A stretch of DNA of 13,974 nt, from assembly GCA_003123965.1 (NCBI GenBank), contig NNSL01000462.1:1-13974 (forward strand), read 5' to 3'. This document shows positions 7,431 through 13,974 of the stretch, in pieces; position 1 is the stretch's first letter; each line of letters starts with the position of its first letter. The notes under the pieces were generated by a model. It saw only the letters and a program-made list of their open reading frames with translations, did no database searches and was not told the origin of the DNA. Made by a program: the position numbers and the translations under genes. The stretch comes from Balneolaceae bacterium SMO_bin1 (lineage in GTDB: Bacteria; Bacteroidota; Rhodothermia; Balneolales; Balneolaceae).

Positions 7431-7710
7431 TAATACCTTCTTGTACGGCCAAATCGTACAACCCTTCGTGCAGGTTAGCCTTGGTGATGTCCTCACGTTT
7501 TATAAGCTCCTCCACTTCATCGCCGCGCAGCAGCAATATGCAGCCCATGCTGTTCAGCACTTCATCAAACTTACGCGGGTCGGCGTTAGAAAGCCGCTCC
7601 AGGTCAATGCCCTCAGGGCTCTTTTTTAAATTCACCAAGCAATAAAAGTTATCGTCTTCCGCATCACCAAAGCCGAATATTTCGAGTTTAGTATCATCTT
7701 TCTGTAGCAT
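7423..7710 (-). CDS. Hypothetical protein, 95 residues
   Basis: No family is recognised. The protein is small, soluble and acidic, has no signal peptide or membrane helix, and starts at ATG 7710 without a Shine-Dalgarno sequence. The composition looks like a folded domain: a strand-like start (KLEIFGFG...NFYCLVNL), a charged middle (GIDLERLSNADPRKFDEVLN), a hydrophobic strand (MGCILLLRG) and a helical C-terminus (DEVEELIKRE...NLHEGLYDLAVQEG). One Cys occurs in each half (Cys29 and Cys57). Its stop codon lies inside the 3' end of the convergent NUDIX gene, an 8-base tail-to-tail overlap. The AT-rich TATAATTA at 7742-7749 upstream could serve as a promoter element for this gene or for the opposite strand. 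The sequence looks like a genuine gene rather than a shadow, because no competing frame fits here, but function cannot be assigned. Confidence 0.7.
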   Translation of the reverse strand: MLQKDDTKLEIFGFGDAEDDNFYCLVNLKKSPEGIDLERLSNADPRKFDEVLNSMGCILLLRGDEVEELIKREDITKANLHEGLYDLAVQEGIIS

Positions 7711-7741
7711 AATTAAAATCTGTTCTGGATAAATCCAATGT

Positions 7742-7860
7742 TATAATTAGTTCGTAGGTATTAACAGATGGCAAAACACATCGTTATGTCATCGTGATTA
7801 TGGTTAAGATGAGTGACTCCAGGGCTTCCGGGTTGGAATAATATCCGGAAGCCTTTTTTT
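7742..7860 (+). ncRNA. Candidate short RNA ending at an orphan terminator
   Basis: A TATAAT hexamer at 7742-7747 is followed, about 75 bases later, by a strong plus-strand intrinsic terminator (7823-7860). The genes on both sides are on the minus strand, so this terminator does not close any visible plus-strand gene except by distant read-through from the NUDIX gene. A transcript starting near 7754 would be about 105 bases long. It holds only tiny open frames: ATG 7768 with nine codons, and ATG 7799 with 14 codons ending in the hairpin loop. No good -35 hexamer is present at the usual spacing and no known RNA family is recognised, so this remains a candidate. The alternative is that the hairpin stops antisense transcription into the helix-turn-helix gene. 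Confidence 0.3.
7823..7860 (+). terminator. Rho-independent terminator, plus strand
   Basis: A perfect 9-base-pair stem, GGCTTCCGG (7823-7831) with CCGGAAGCC (7845-7853), encloses a 13-base loop and is followed immediately by seven Ts (7854-7860). There is no T tract on the minus-strand side, so it acts on plus-strand transcription only. The last Ts form part of the stop codon of the minus-strand gene at 7859-8263. Confidence 0.85.
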
Positions 7861-8263
7861 ATGCATGACGATCGAGAAAATCGCGTGCTTTCACCAGCTC
7901 AACAATTTCGTCGGTTTCTGTATCAATCACGGCCACCTGGAACAAACTTATAATGGCTTGATTGTTGATACACTCGATGGTTTCTTCGAGCGTATCGCAC
8001 TCTTCCTGCTCACTCACCAGATCATTAATACCCTTTACAATATATCGATAATTTTTGGGTGGCGATACTTTGCTTGGCTTACTGGCAGGCATATCAAAAT
8101 ATTCCCGAAGTGCTTCTTCAGTAACGTACCACTTTACACCTAATTTACGCCCGCGAATTTTCCCTTCTCGCAAATACGCGCGAATGGTCATTTTGCTGAG
8201 CTCCAGCTGCTCATGGAGGTCATCAACGGAATAAAGCGTTAAGCTTCCTATCTGCTTTGGCAT
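7859..8263 (-). CDS. Small helix-turn-helix (excisionase/MerR-like) protein with unknown C-terminal domain
   Basis: A protein of 134 residues starting at ATG 8263. Residues of about 9-57 form an HTH_17-type (excisionase-like, related to MerR) winged helix: LYSVDDLHEQLELSKMTIRA, then YLREGKIRGRKLGVKWYVTE, then EALREYF. The wing pattern GRKLG-x-KWYV is the usual signature of this family. A Pro/Ser/Lys linker (58-70) leads to a C-terminal region (71-134) of about 60 residues with helix-strand character (YIVKGINDLVSEQEECDTLEETIECIN, ending VAVIDTETDEIVEL in pieces) that I do not recognise. No integrase or phage gene is near, so a simple excisionase role is unlikely. A small transcriptional regulator, perhaps acting on the AT-rich region upstream of its own gene, is more plausible. 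Its own promoter must lie in 8264-8526, shared with the divergent DinB gene. Confidence 0.75.
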   Translation of the reverse strand: MPKQIGSLTLYSVDDLHEQLELSKMTIRAYLREGKIRGRKLGVKWYVTEEALREYFDMPASKPSKVSPPKNYRYIVKGINDLVSEQEECDTLEETIECINNQAIISLFQVAVIDTETDEIVELVKARDFLDRHA

Positions 8264-8366
8264 CGCACAAAATTCACATTTTTAGATTCTCAAATAAATT
8301 CATGAATGAAACTACAAACTACTAATAATATACTATTGAATAAAGGTTAATTATATATTACTTATA

Positions 8367-8384
8367 TATTGATTACCTATTGAT
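8367..8384. repeat. TATTGAT direct repeat in AT-rich divergent region
   Basis: TATTGAT occurs at 8367-8373 and again at 8378-8384, an 11-base period that puts both copies on one face of the helix. The surrounding 8338-8401 is almost entirely A and T. The repeat overlaps the candidate -35 element of the plus-strand promoter and lies about 105-120 bases before the helix-turn-helix gene's start, so it could be an operator. The region's low complexity makes chance repeats easy. Confidence 0.3.
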
Positions 8385-8397
8385 ATATAAATATAAA
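8369..8397 (+). promoter_or_regulatory. Candidate sigma70-like promoter upstream of the DinB gene
   Basis: TTGATT (8369-8374) and TATAAA (8392-8397) are separated by exactly 17 bases and match the -35 and -10 consensus at 4/6 and 5/6. Transcription would start near 8404, giving a leader of about 120 bases before the DinB start codon, with a terminator hairpin inside it. The AT-rich setting raises the chance of a random match, and the promoter code of this phylum may differ from sigma70. Confidence 0.35.
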
Positions 8398-8451
8398 TTA
8401 TACTTGTTCCGTGTAGGGTAATTGATGTATATTGTAAATAGTTACTTGAAA

Positions 8452-8485
8452 AAAAGCTCTGTGACTGCAGGGCTTTTGCTTTTTT
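8452..8485 (+). terminator. Rho-independent terminator in the DinB gene leader
   Basis: AAAAGCTCTG (8452-8461) pairs with CAGGGCTTTT (8468-8477) in a 10-base-pair stem with one G-T wobble and a 6-base loop. GC and six Ts follow (8480-8485). It points along the plus strand and ends 41 bases before the DinB start codon. No plus-strand gene lies between it and the previous terminator at 7860. Confidence 0.75.
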
Positions 8486-8526
8486 CCCTCCTTAAACAAG
8501 TGGCTTTCTAACTAAAATTTCATCCC

Positions 8527-9000
8527 ATGGCGAACTCCAAATCCACTCGAGAACTACTTCTTGAACAGCTCGAAGGCCGCAATGCACACATTTCTTTTGC
8601 TGATGTCGTTGACGGACTAACCGTAGAAATAGCAGGCACTCGTATTGATGGTCTGCCGCACACTATATGGGATTTAATAGAGCATATCCGTATTGCACAA
8701 GCCGACATCATCGAATTTAGCAAGAATCCGGAATACGAAGCCATGAACTGGCCCGATGATTACTGGCCAGAGTCGCATGAACCCGCAAATGAAGAAGTGT
8801 TAAACAAGGGTATTGAAAAGGTAGAAGAGGGGATTGACGAGATGGCCAATCTGGTTCGTGACCCGAATCGTGAATTGCAAACGCCCTTCGATCACGGCGA
8901 TGGACAAACCTTATTTCGGGAAGCAATGCTAATTGTAGATCATAACGCCTACCACATTGGGCAAATCGTGCAGTTACGCCGCCTGCTTAATGACTGGTAA
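8527..9000 (+). CDS. DinB family protein
   Basis: A soluble protein of 157 residues with the DinB/YfiT four-helix-bundle pattern. The metal-binding triad is visible: His53 in TIWDLIEHIR, and His139 and His143 in IVDHNAYHIGQIVQLR. In the family these three His residues bind Zn or Ni. Some members are thiol-dependent transferases (bacillithiol or mycothiol S-transferases), but most have no known reaction, and the DNA-damage name comes from a Bacillus gene. The LPHTIWDLIEHI and AYHIGQIV blocks and the length are normal. ATG 8527 is the only convincing start and has no Shine-Dalgarno sequence. The gene stands alone, between the leader terminator at 8452-8485 and the hairpin at 9011-9037. The family call is secure, but the substrate cannot be inferred from the neighbours. 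Confidence 0.85.
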   Translation: MANSKSTRELLLEQLEGRNAHISFADVVDGLTVEIAGTRIDGLPHTIWDLIEHIRIAQADIIEFSKNPEYEAMNWPDDYWPESHEPANEEVLNKGIEKVEEGIDEMANLVRDPNRELQTPFDHGDGQTLFREAMLIVDHNAYHIGQIVQLRRLLNDW

Positions 9001-9006
9001 ACCAAC

Positions 9007-9037
9007 AAAAAATGGCCCGCTATCACTGCGGGCCATT
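9007..9037 (-). terminator. Rho-independent terminator of the RND efflux operon
   Basis: A perfect 10-base-pair stem, AATGGCCCGC (9011-9020) with GCGGGCCATT (9028-9037), has a 7-base loop. Read on the minus strand it ends in six Ts (9012-9007). It lies 28 bases after the permease stop codon. The stem is GC-rich and may also slow plus-strand transcription leaving the DinB gene, but there is no T tract on that side. Confidence 0.85.
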
Positions 9038-9064
9038 GCACTCAAATAATATTTTTGTTGAAAA

Positions 9065-12000
9065 TTAGGCCTTTGCCGGTTTTGATTTCGCTCCTTTCTT
9101 CCAAAATGCCCATTCAGAGGAGCGTACGCGCTCAAATACATTTTCCATACTTACATATACAACTGGTATAAACACAAGGGTAACCAGGGTAGAAGCAAGT
9201 AGCCCGCCAATCACCACGCGAGCCAATGCAGCCTGAATTTCGGCGCCCGCACCAATAGCGAACGACAGAGGCAGCAAACCCAGTACGGTTGTCAGAGTCG
9301 TCATAAGAATAGGGCGCAGGCGTAATTTTCCGGAAACCAACACGGCTTCGCGCACATCCATATTTCGGTCGCGCCGCATTAAATTGATATAATCAATCAG
9401 TACAATGGCATTATTAACCACAATACCAATGAGCATTATTACGCCCATAAGGCTTTGCATGTTGATTGTGGTGCCTGTGAGCAGCAGCATTGGAACCACC
9501 CCAATTACCGCTAAGGGTACGGAGAACATTACGATAAGGGGATCGAAGAAGCGCTCAAACTGGGCGGCCATCACCATGTAGATTAAGATCAGCGCCATGA
9601 GAATGGACAGCCGGAAGTCGGCAGCCGCTTTTTCCTGCTCTTCATATTCACCGCCGTATACAATAGAAAACCCTTCGGGCAGCTGCATGCCGGAGAGCCT
9701 GGCCTGAATTTTTTCAACGGCTTCACTTAATGCTACTCCACTCGAGAGCGTAGCCGTTATGTACGATACACGCTGGCTGTTCACTCTGCTTATGCCTGTG
9801 GGGCCACGCCCCATATCTTTTGAAACAACAGCTGAGACGGGAAGCACTTCGCCATCGGGTGTGGTAATAGATATATTTTCAAGGTCATTTGTACTGAGCC
9901 TGTCTTCGGGCTGCAGGCGTACGGTGATAGGAAATTCATCGCCCCCAACACGAAAGGCTCCTGCGCGGCTGCCGCCCACATTCGTCTGAATTACCCGGGC
10001 AACCTGCTCGACCGTCAAGCCGAGGTCCGAAATTTTTTCCCGATTGAATACGATATTCTGCTCGGGCCGGCCTTCGCGCCGGTCTATACGTACGCCGCTA
10101 ATCTCTGGAATTTCCTCGACCTGTAGTTTTATTTGCTGCGATATCTGCTTGGCCTGGTCAAGGTTGTAGCCACGCAGCTGAATTTCCAGATCTTCAGCAC
10201 CACCCGAACCGAAAATTCGGCGAAGTATCCAAAGCCCAGACTGGGCACTTACTCGTATATCACCGCCGGGTACTACACCAGCTACTTTATTGCGGATGGA
10301 GTCTGCCAGGGCTGAGGTGCTCACCGAGCGCTCAGACGCTTCCACCATCGCAATTTCAACTTCCGCTCGTCCGTCGCGCACATCGGTTGTCAGGTGCTCA
10401 ACATCATCCATAGGAAGGGTTGAACGGACTACCTGCTCGAGTTCCTGCAAATACATATTTTGAACGGCGATATTGGTTCCCTGCGCCATCTCAAAATCAA
10501 CGTCAATTTCATCCGCATCCGATTGCGGTGCAAGTTCAAATGGTATGATGGGCACTAAAAGGAAGCAACCCACAACCAGCACGGCTGTAGCACCAAATAT
10601 CGCGGCCTTATAATTGAGCGCCTTTTCGAGAATATTCATATAGCTATCTTCAAGCTTATTGAACCATCGCTGAAACCAGCTTTTCTTTTTCTTCTTTTTG
10701 TCTGTATTGGGCTGAACGCTCAAAAACTTGCTGGACAGCATGGGCACAAGCGTAAGAGCTACAAACAGCGAACAAACCAGTGCAAATACAACTACGAGCG
10801 CCAGCTGCTGAAAAATCATTCCTGTAATGGTTTGCATAAATACCACCGGCAAAAATATTACGGAGGTTGTAAGAGTAGAGGCGACGATAGCTCCGCCTAC
10901 TTCCTTGGTTCCCACTAACGCACTGGTCTCAAGGTCTTCACCGCGTTCTTCGCGAAGCCTCACAATATTTTCGAGCACCACAATGGCGTTATCAACAATG
11001 AGGCCAACACCTAATGCGAGCCCCCCAAAACTCATTTGATTGAGCGTTAGGTCATTAAAATATAGGAGTGCAAATGTTGCAATAATAGATATTGGAATAG
11101 CCGTAGCGATGATAAGCGTGGAGGAGCCGTTGCGGAAGAAAATATACAGAATAAATACCGCCAGCAGCCCACCCCAAATGGCTGAGCGCTGCACATTGCT
11201 AATGGAGTTCTGGATGAATTCACTCTGATCTGTGGTAACGAACAGTTCCATATCGTCACGCTCGGCATTAATTTGCTCAATCCGTGACCGAATGTCGGCG
11301 GCTACGGCAACCGTGTTAGCACCAGACTGCTTACGAATTCCAAACCGAACCATGGGTTTTTTATCGATAGTTACCAGGCGGTTTAAATCCTCATATCCCC
11401 ACTTTACTTTGGCAACATCTTTTACGCGAATGGGCTTGCCATCAACTACTGTGATGATGGTGTTGGAAATTTGATTGAGCGATTCATATTCACCCTGCGT
11501 GCGTACGTAGAGCTGCTGTATACCAGAATTAACGTTGCCGCCGGGCAGATTTACATTTTCACTGGCAATTGCTTGCTGCACTTGGGCTGAAGAAAGTCCG
11601 CTGGCCTTCAGACGATCCCGTTTTAAGTTTACGTGTACTTCTTTATACACGCCGCCCCAAATATCAATGGAGCCTACCCCGGGTATCTGCTCAAAACGTT
11701 GGGTCACCTCGCGCTCTAAAAGCTGGGTAAGCTCCTGCAGATTGCGATCAGAGTTGGCACCAACTATGACGATGGGGAAATTATTAGGATCAAATTTTCG
11801 GATTTGTGGTGGTTCAGCTTCTGGCGGAAGTTCGTCGCGCAGGCGATCAAGTGCAGCGCGTACATCATTGGCGGCGACGTCCAGATCAGTACCTTGCGAA
11901 AATTCAAGCGTAACATCACTTTCCCCTTCCTCAGAGCTGGATCGCACCCGCTCAATACCCGGCACACCGGCAATGGCATTTTCAACCGGCTGGGTAATAA

Positions 12001-12184
12001 TTTTTTCAATTTCTTCGGGCCCAACATTAGGGTATTCCGTTGATACCGTTAACTGCGGATATTCAACAGGCGGCAAAAGTCCTACCGGCAAATAGCGAAA
12101 TGCCACGATGCCCAGCACAATAACAATTAAAAAAACCATTGTGGTAGCAATGGGCCGCTTTACGGAGATATTAGTTAGTGCCAT
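9065..12184 (-). CDS. RND efflux pump inner-membrane permease (AcrB-like family)
   Basis: A complete resistance-nodulation-division permease of 1039 residues, normal for the family. It has a first membrane helix at about 14-30, the NxSVKRP start, a large periplasmic porter loop (about 35-335), membrane helices 2-6 (about 335-490), a Lys-rich cytoplasmic linker (DKKKKKK, 495-501), then a second copy of the same layout: helix 7 at about 527-545, a second porter loop, and helices 8-12 from about 858. Helix 4 contains GVGLIVDNAIVVLEN with Asp398. The helix 10 equivalent reads GIVVNNAIVLID. The pump uses the proton gradient to push compounds out through an adaptor and an outer-membrane channel. 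Drug-type substrates (HAE-like) are more likely than metals, because CusA-type metal motifs are absent. It starts at ATG 12184, 20 bases after the adaptor gene, and is clearly in the same operon. No TolC-like gene is in the window, so the channel must be encoded elsewhere. Confidence 0.93.
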   Translation of the reverse strand: MALTNISVKRPIATTMVFLIVIVLGIVAFRYLPVGLLPPVEYPQLTVSTEYPNVGPEEIEKIITQPVENAIAGVPGIERVRSSSEEGESDVTLEFSQGTDLDVAANDVRAALDRLRDELPPEAEPPQIRKFDPNNFPIVIVGANSDRNLQELTQLLEREVTQRFEQIPGVGSIDIWGGVYKEVHVNLKRDRLKASGLSSAQVQQAIASENVNLPGGNVNSGIQQLYVRTQGEYESLNQISNTIITVVDGKPIRVKDVAKVKWGYEDLNRLVTIDKKPMVRFGIRKQSGANTVAVAADIRSRIEQINAERDDMELFVTTDQSEFIQNSISNVQRSAIWGGLLAVFILYIFFRNGSSTLIIATAIPISIIATFALLYFNDLTLNQMSFGGLALGVGLIVDNAIVVLENIVRLREERGEDLETSALVGTKEVGGAIVASTLTTSVIFLPVVFMQTITGMIFQQLALVVVFALVCSLFVALTLVPMLSSKFLSVQPNTDKKKKKKSWFQRWFNKLEDSYMNILEKALNYKAAIFGATAVLVVGCFLLVPIIPFELAPQSDADEIDVDFEMAQGTNIAVQNMYLQELEQVVRSTLPMDDVEHLTTDVRDGRAEVEIAMVEASERSVSTSALADSIRNKVAGVVPGGDIRVSAQSGLWILRRIFGSGGAEDLEIQLRGYNLDQAKQISQQIKLQVEEIPEISGVRIDRREGRPEQNIVFNREKISDLGLTVEQVARVIQTNVGGSRAGAFRVGGDEFPITVRLQPEDRLSTNDLENISITTPDGEVLPVSAVVSKDMGRGPTGISRVNSQRVSYITATLSSGVALSEAVEKIQARLSGMQLPEGFSIVYGGEYEEQEKAAADFRLSILMALILIYMVMAAQFERFFDPLIVMFSVPLAVIGVVPMLLLTGTTINMQSLMGVIMLIGIVVNNAIVLIDYINLMRRDRNMDVREAVLVSGKLRLRPILMTTLTTVLGLLPLSFAIGAGAEIQAALARVVIGGLLASTLVTLVFIPVVYVSMENVFERVRSSEWAFWKKGAKSKPAKA

Positions 12185-12204
12185 TATTCCAAATTTTTAA
12201 ATGT

Positions 12205-13521
12205 TTAGGAGGGGTTGTCTTGCAAGCGTGCCTGGCTGCCCAATACTTGATCCAATAAATCTTGTCGCTGCAGCTGCTGCATCGTGAAAATACGTTCCCA
12301 GTTAACAGTGCGTACCCTTGCCTGGCCGCGGCCCTGCGATAACAGGTTTTGGCCTACGGTTACAACCCAGCTGCCGGACTCTATGCCTTCAACTGCCACT
12401 TCCATGCGGCCGCTGGCTATTACTTCAACTTCTTGAAATTGCACTTGGGTTGGTTCAGTAAGCGGGGGCGGGCTATCGGGGTTAATAGAATCGGCAGGTT
12501 CAATTTCCAAACCGATGGAGGGCGCTACAAAAACCCCCTCATTGCCGCTTTCCGGATCGGTATACAGCGCGCTGGTAGGAATAAGGGTAGCTTGCTGGCT
12601 GTCACCATACAGAATATCAACCGGAACAAACATCCCCGGCTTAAGCATTTCTTCGTTATTTGTCACCTCAATTTCAGCTTCAGTGCTGCGTGTTACATCA
12701 TTTAAGAAGGGTGATATGCGAGCAACTGTGGCTTCAAGTGGCTGCTCATTATTCGATCGCTGATTTACATACACAAGCGCCCGCTGGCCTATATCAATCG
12801 TATTGAGCATGTCCTCAGTCAGTACAACCTCAATTTTTACGCTCTGTAAGTTACCAATAATAAAAAGCTGGGTGCTGCTACTAACCTGCATACCAACTTC
12901 AGCATTGCGCTGGCCTACCGTTCCGGTAATTGGCGCCCGTACTACCGTATTATTAAGCAAATTTTGCTGTTCCTGAATGGTAGCCTGCGCCTGTTCCAGT
13001 TGAGCCTGCGCCAGCTCAACATCCGCTTCGGCTGATTCAACCTGGCTCTGAATGTTTTCAAACTCTTGCTCGCTGCTTAGATCGCGCTCTCGCAGCGACT
13101 TAATACGCTCAAACTGCCCCTGCAGCTGTCTCAATTCAGATTGGGCCTGCTTTAGTTGCGCGCGACTGATGTTGGCGCCGGCCTGGGCTTGCTGCAGCTG
13201 CTCTTGGTACTGGTCATCTTTAATTTTAACCAGAGCATCACCCTGCTCTACGCGATCGCCGTTTTGAACATACACTTGCGCTATAGGGCCGGCAATTTCA
13301 GGACTTAACATCACTTGGTTATCTGCTCGCACGGTACCGCTTAAGCGCTCCGTTAAAGGCAAGGCTCCGTAACGGGCTTTCACTGCTTCAACGGCCGGTA
13401 CTACACTGTTGGCCGTATCTCCGCCATTATCAGGAGTAGCGCCTCCATAGCAGCCGGCCATTATCACACTAAGCAACAACAAAGCCGGCACTTTCAATAT
13501 TTTTTGATTTATTTTTTCCAC
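12205..13521 (-). CDS. RND efflux periplasmic adaptor (membrane fusion protein), lipoprotein
   Basis: The adaptor that links the RND permease to an outer-membrane channel, 438 residues. The start is GTG 13521; the frame is closed just upstream by TAG, and no ATG fits. A lipoprotein signal follows: Lys-containing N-terminus, LLLLSV core and lipobox MAGC with Cys24, so it is anchored to the inner membrane. Domain order is as usual: beta-barrel and membrane-proximal strands beginning near 45, first lipoyl half (SPEIAGPIAQVYVQNGDRVE, 73-92), a long Gln/Glu/Ala-rich coiled-coil hairpin (about 105-190), second lipoyl half (VVRAPITGTVGQRNAEVGMQ, 193-212), then the beta-barrel (about 225-310) and the membrane-proximal domain with a Pro-rich loop near 345-360. 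It is the first gene of the operon. Its promoter should lie in 13522-13577, where TATATA-like sequence occurs on the minus strand, but I see no operator clear enough to annotate. Confidence 0.93.
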   Translation of the reverse strand: MEKINQKILKVPALLLLSVIMAGCYGGATPDNGGDTANSVVPAVEAVKARYGALPLTERLSGTVRADNQVMLSPEIAGPIAQVYVQNGDRVEQGDALVKIKDDQYQEQLQQAQAGANISRAQLKQAQSELRQLQGQFERIKSLRERDLSSEQEFENIQSQVESAEADVELAQAQLEQAQATIQEQQNLLNNTVVRAPITGTVGQRNAEVGMQVSSSTQLFIIGNLQSVKIEVVLTEDMLNTIDIGQRALVYVNQRSNNEQPLEATVARISPFLNDVTRSTEAEIEVTNNEEMLKPGMFVPVDILYGDSQQATLIPTSALYTDPESGNEGVFVAPSIGLEIEPADSINPDSPPPLTEPTQVQFQEVEVIASGRMEVAVEGIESGSWVVTVGQNLLSQGRGQARVRTVNWERIFTMQQLQRQDLLDQVLGSQARLQDNPS

Positions 13522-13577
13522 ACCGAAAATCTATTAAGTATTAGTTTATATAGCGTATGCATAGATACAACTTTAAC

Positions 13578-13736
13578 ATGCCTGTTCGTTCATCCGAAGT
13601 TGTAAAATTATTTTATAGATACTACTCTCCATGTCTATTTAAAATTAAACTATATGAACAACTGAGTGATAGGGATCAACAACCTGAGGGAACCGACTTA
13701 GTTGTTTATCGAATTACAGGTAACGATCGTCGATAA
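13578..13736 (+). CDS. Possible small ORF, 52 residues, unknown
   Basis: An open frame from ATG 13578 to TAA 13734-13736, in the space between the efflux operon and the last gene. It encodes a mixed, mildly basic peptide beginning MPVRSSEVVKLFYRYYSPCL and ending LVVYRITGNDRR. There is no signal peptide, no membrane helix and no family I recognise. The composition is protein-like and not low-complexity, but the length is short, no ribosome binding site is visible, and it may be a chance frame or a remnant. Otherwise the 276 bases from 13522 to 13797 show no hairpin terminator or repeat. Confidence 0.25.
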   Translation: MPVRSSEVVKLFYRYYSPCLFKIKLYEQLSDRDQQPEGTDLVVYRITGNDRR

Positions 13737-13797
13737 TTGGACTAAGCTTGCAGTAAAAGGTTGCTAAGCTGTCTGAGATGATTTTAATTAGTGTAGT

Positions 13798-13974
13798 TTG
13801 AATCGCCCACTAAACATATCACGCCCTTTATCAAGCGAGGCAGCCATTTTTATTCTGCTATGGCTCGTTTACTTATTGCTGCCTTACCTGGTTGTCCCCG
13901 ACCGCTTTCAATATTCAATGGGATTGCCCGAACTGATAATAAAATCGAGCTATCTGCTGCCGGTTCTTCTAAAT
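13798..13974 (+). CDS. Membrane protein, N-terminal part only (runs off the window)
   Basis: An open frame of 59 codons begins after a TAG stop (13789-13791) and continues to the window edge. The only start near the open end is TTG 13798, because the first in-frame ATG comes about 40 codons later. The visible residues hold one clear membrane helix (AAIFILLWLVYLLLPYLVV, about residues 17-35) followed by PDRFQYSMGLPELIIKSSYL and another hydrophobic stretch that would begin a second helix. This resembles the N-terminal membrane region seen in several sensor kinases and other multi-pass proteins, but too little is visible to choose. It is divergent from the efflux operon. I am fairly confident that it is a real gene, because the two alternative frames give poor protein sequence. 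The function is unknown. Confidence 0.5.
   Translation, partial: MNRPLNISRPLSSEAAIFILLWLVYLLLPYLVVPDRFQYSMGLPELIIKSSYLLPVLLN

Noticed and set aside
7859..8263. Excisionase of an integrated element
   Set aside because: The fold type fits, but no integrase, attachment site repeat or phage gene is present nearby, and the neighbours are ordinary chromosomal genes.
11535..12095. A 186-codon plus-strand frame opposite the RND permease
   Set aside because: Its Ser/Arg/Pro-rich composition is typical of antisense translation, and the permease frame is complete and conserved.
13861..13974. Plus-strand frame starting at ATG 13860 reading MARLLIAALPGC
   Set aside because: It is open to the window edge, but its residues are less protein-like than the overlapping frame from TTG 13798, which shows clear membrane helices.

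Overview
The window looks like chromosomal DNA from a marine or halophilic member of the Bacteroidota/Balneolota (Balneolaceae-like) branch. This is inferred from gene content and style: a lipoprotein M28 peptidase, a secreted TPR-CHAT protein, an RND pump whose adaptor is a lipoprotein, few Shine-Dalgarno sequences, and several TTG/GTG starts. No rRNA, tRNA, CRISPR array, insertion sequence or phage gene was seen. No gene-free stretch exceeds 300 bases.

Layout, left to right. 1-228: the C-terminal end of scpA (chromosome condensation). 246-1957 (+): an exported M28 zinc peptidase whose frame is broken near position 683. 4919-2014 (-): a secreted TPR-CHAT protein, also broken, in a T6 run at 4244-4249. 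5026-5157 (+): a possible 43-residue acidic peptide, divergent from the CHAT gene. 6783-5183 (-): a pgsA-like CDP-alcohol phosphatidyltransferase followed by ftsY, probably one operon for lipid synthesis and membrane protein targeting. 6861-7430 (+): a NUDIX hydrolase of the ADP-ribose pyrophosphatase type, meeting an unknown 95-residue gene (7710-7423, -) tail to tail with an 8-base overlap. 8263-7859 (-): a small helix-turn-helix protein. It is bracketed by two plus-strand intrinsic terminators that have no obvious plus-strand gene before them. 8527-9000 (+): a DinB-family protein. 13521-9065 (-): a two-gene RND efflux operon (adaptor, then permease) ending in a strong terminator. 13798-13974 (+): the start of an unidentified membrane protein that runs off the window.

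Most of the window is ordinary housekeeping and envelope biology. The parts that merit a second look are these: the secreted CHAT protease with its divergent acidic mini-ORF; the two single-base frame breaks, which look more like sequence errors or recent mutations than programmed shifts; and the 7711-8526 interval, where a possible short RNA and a terminator lying in the leader of the DinB gene are not explained by the protein-coding genes.
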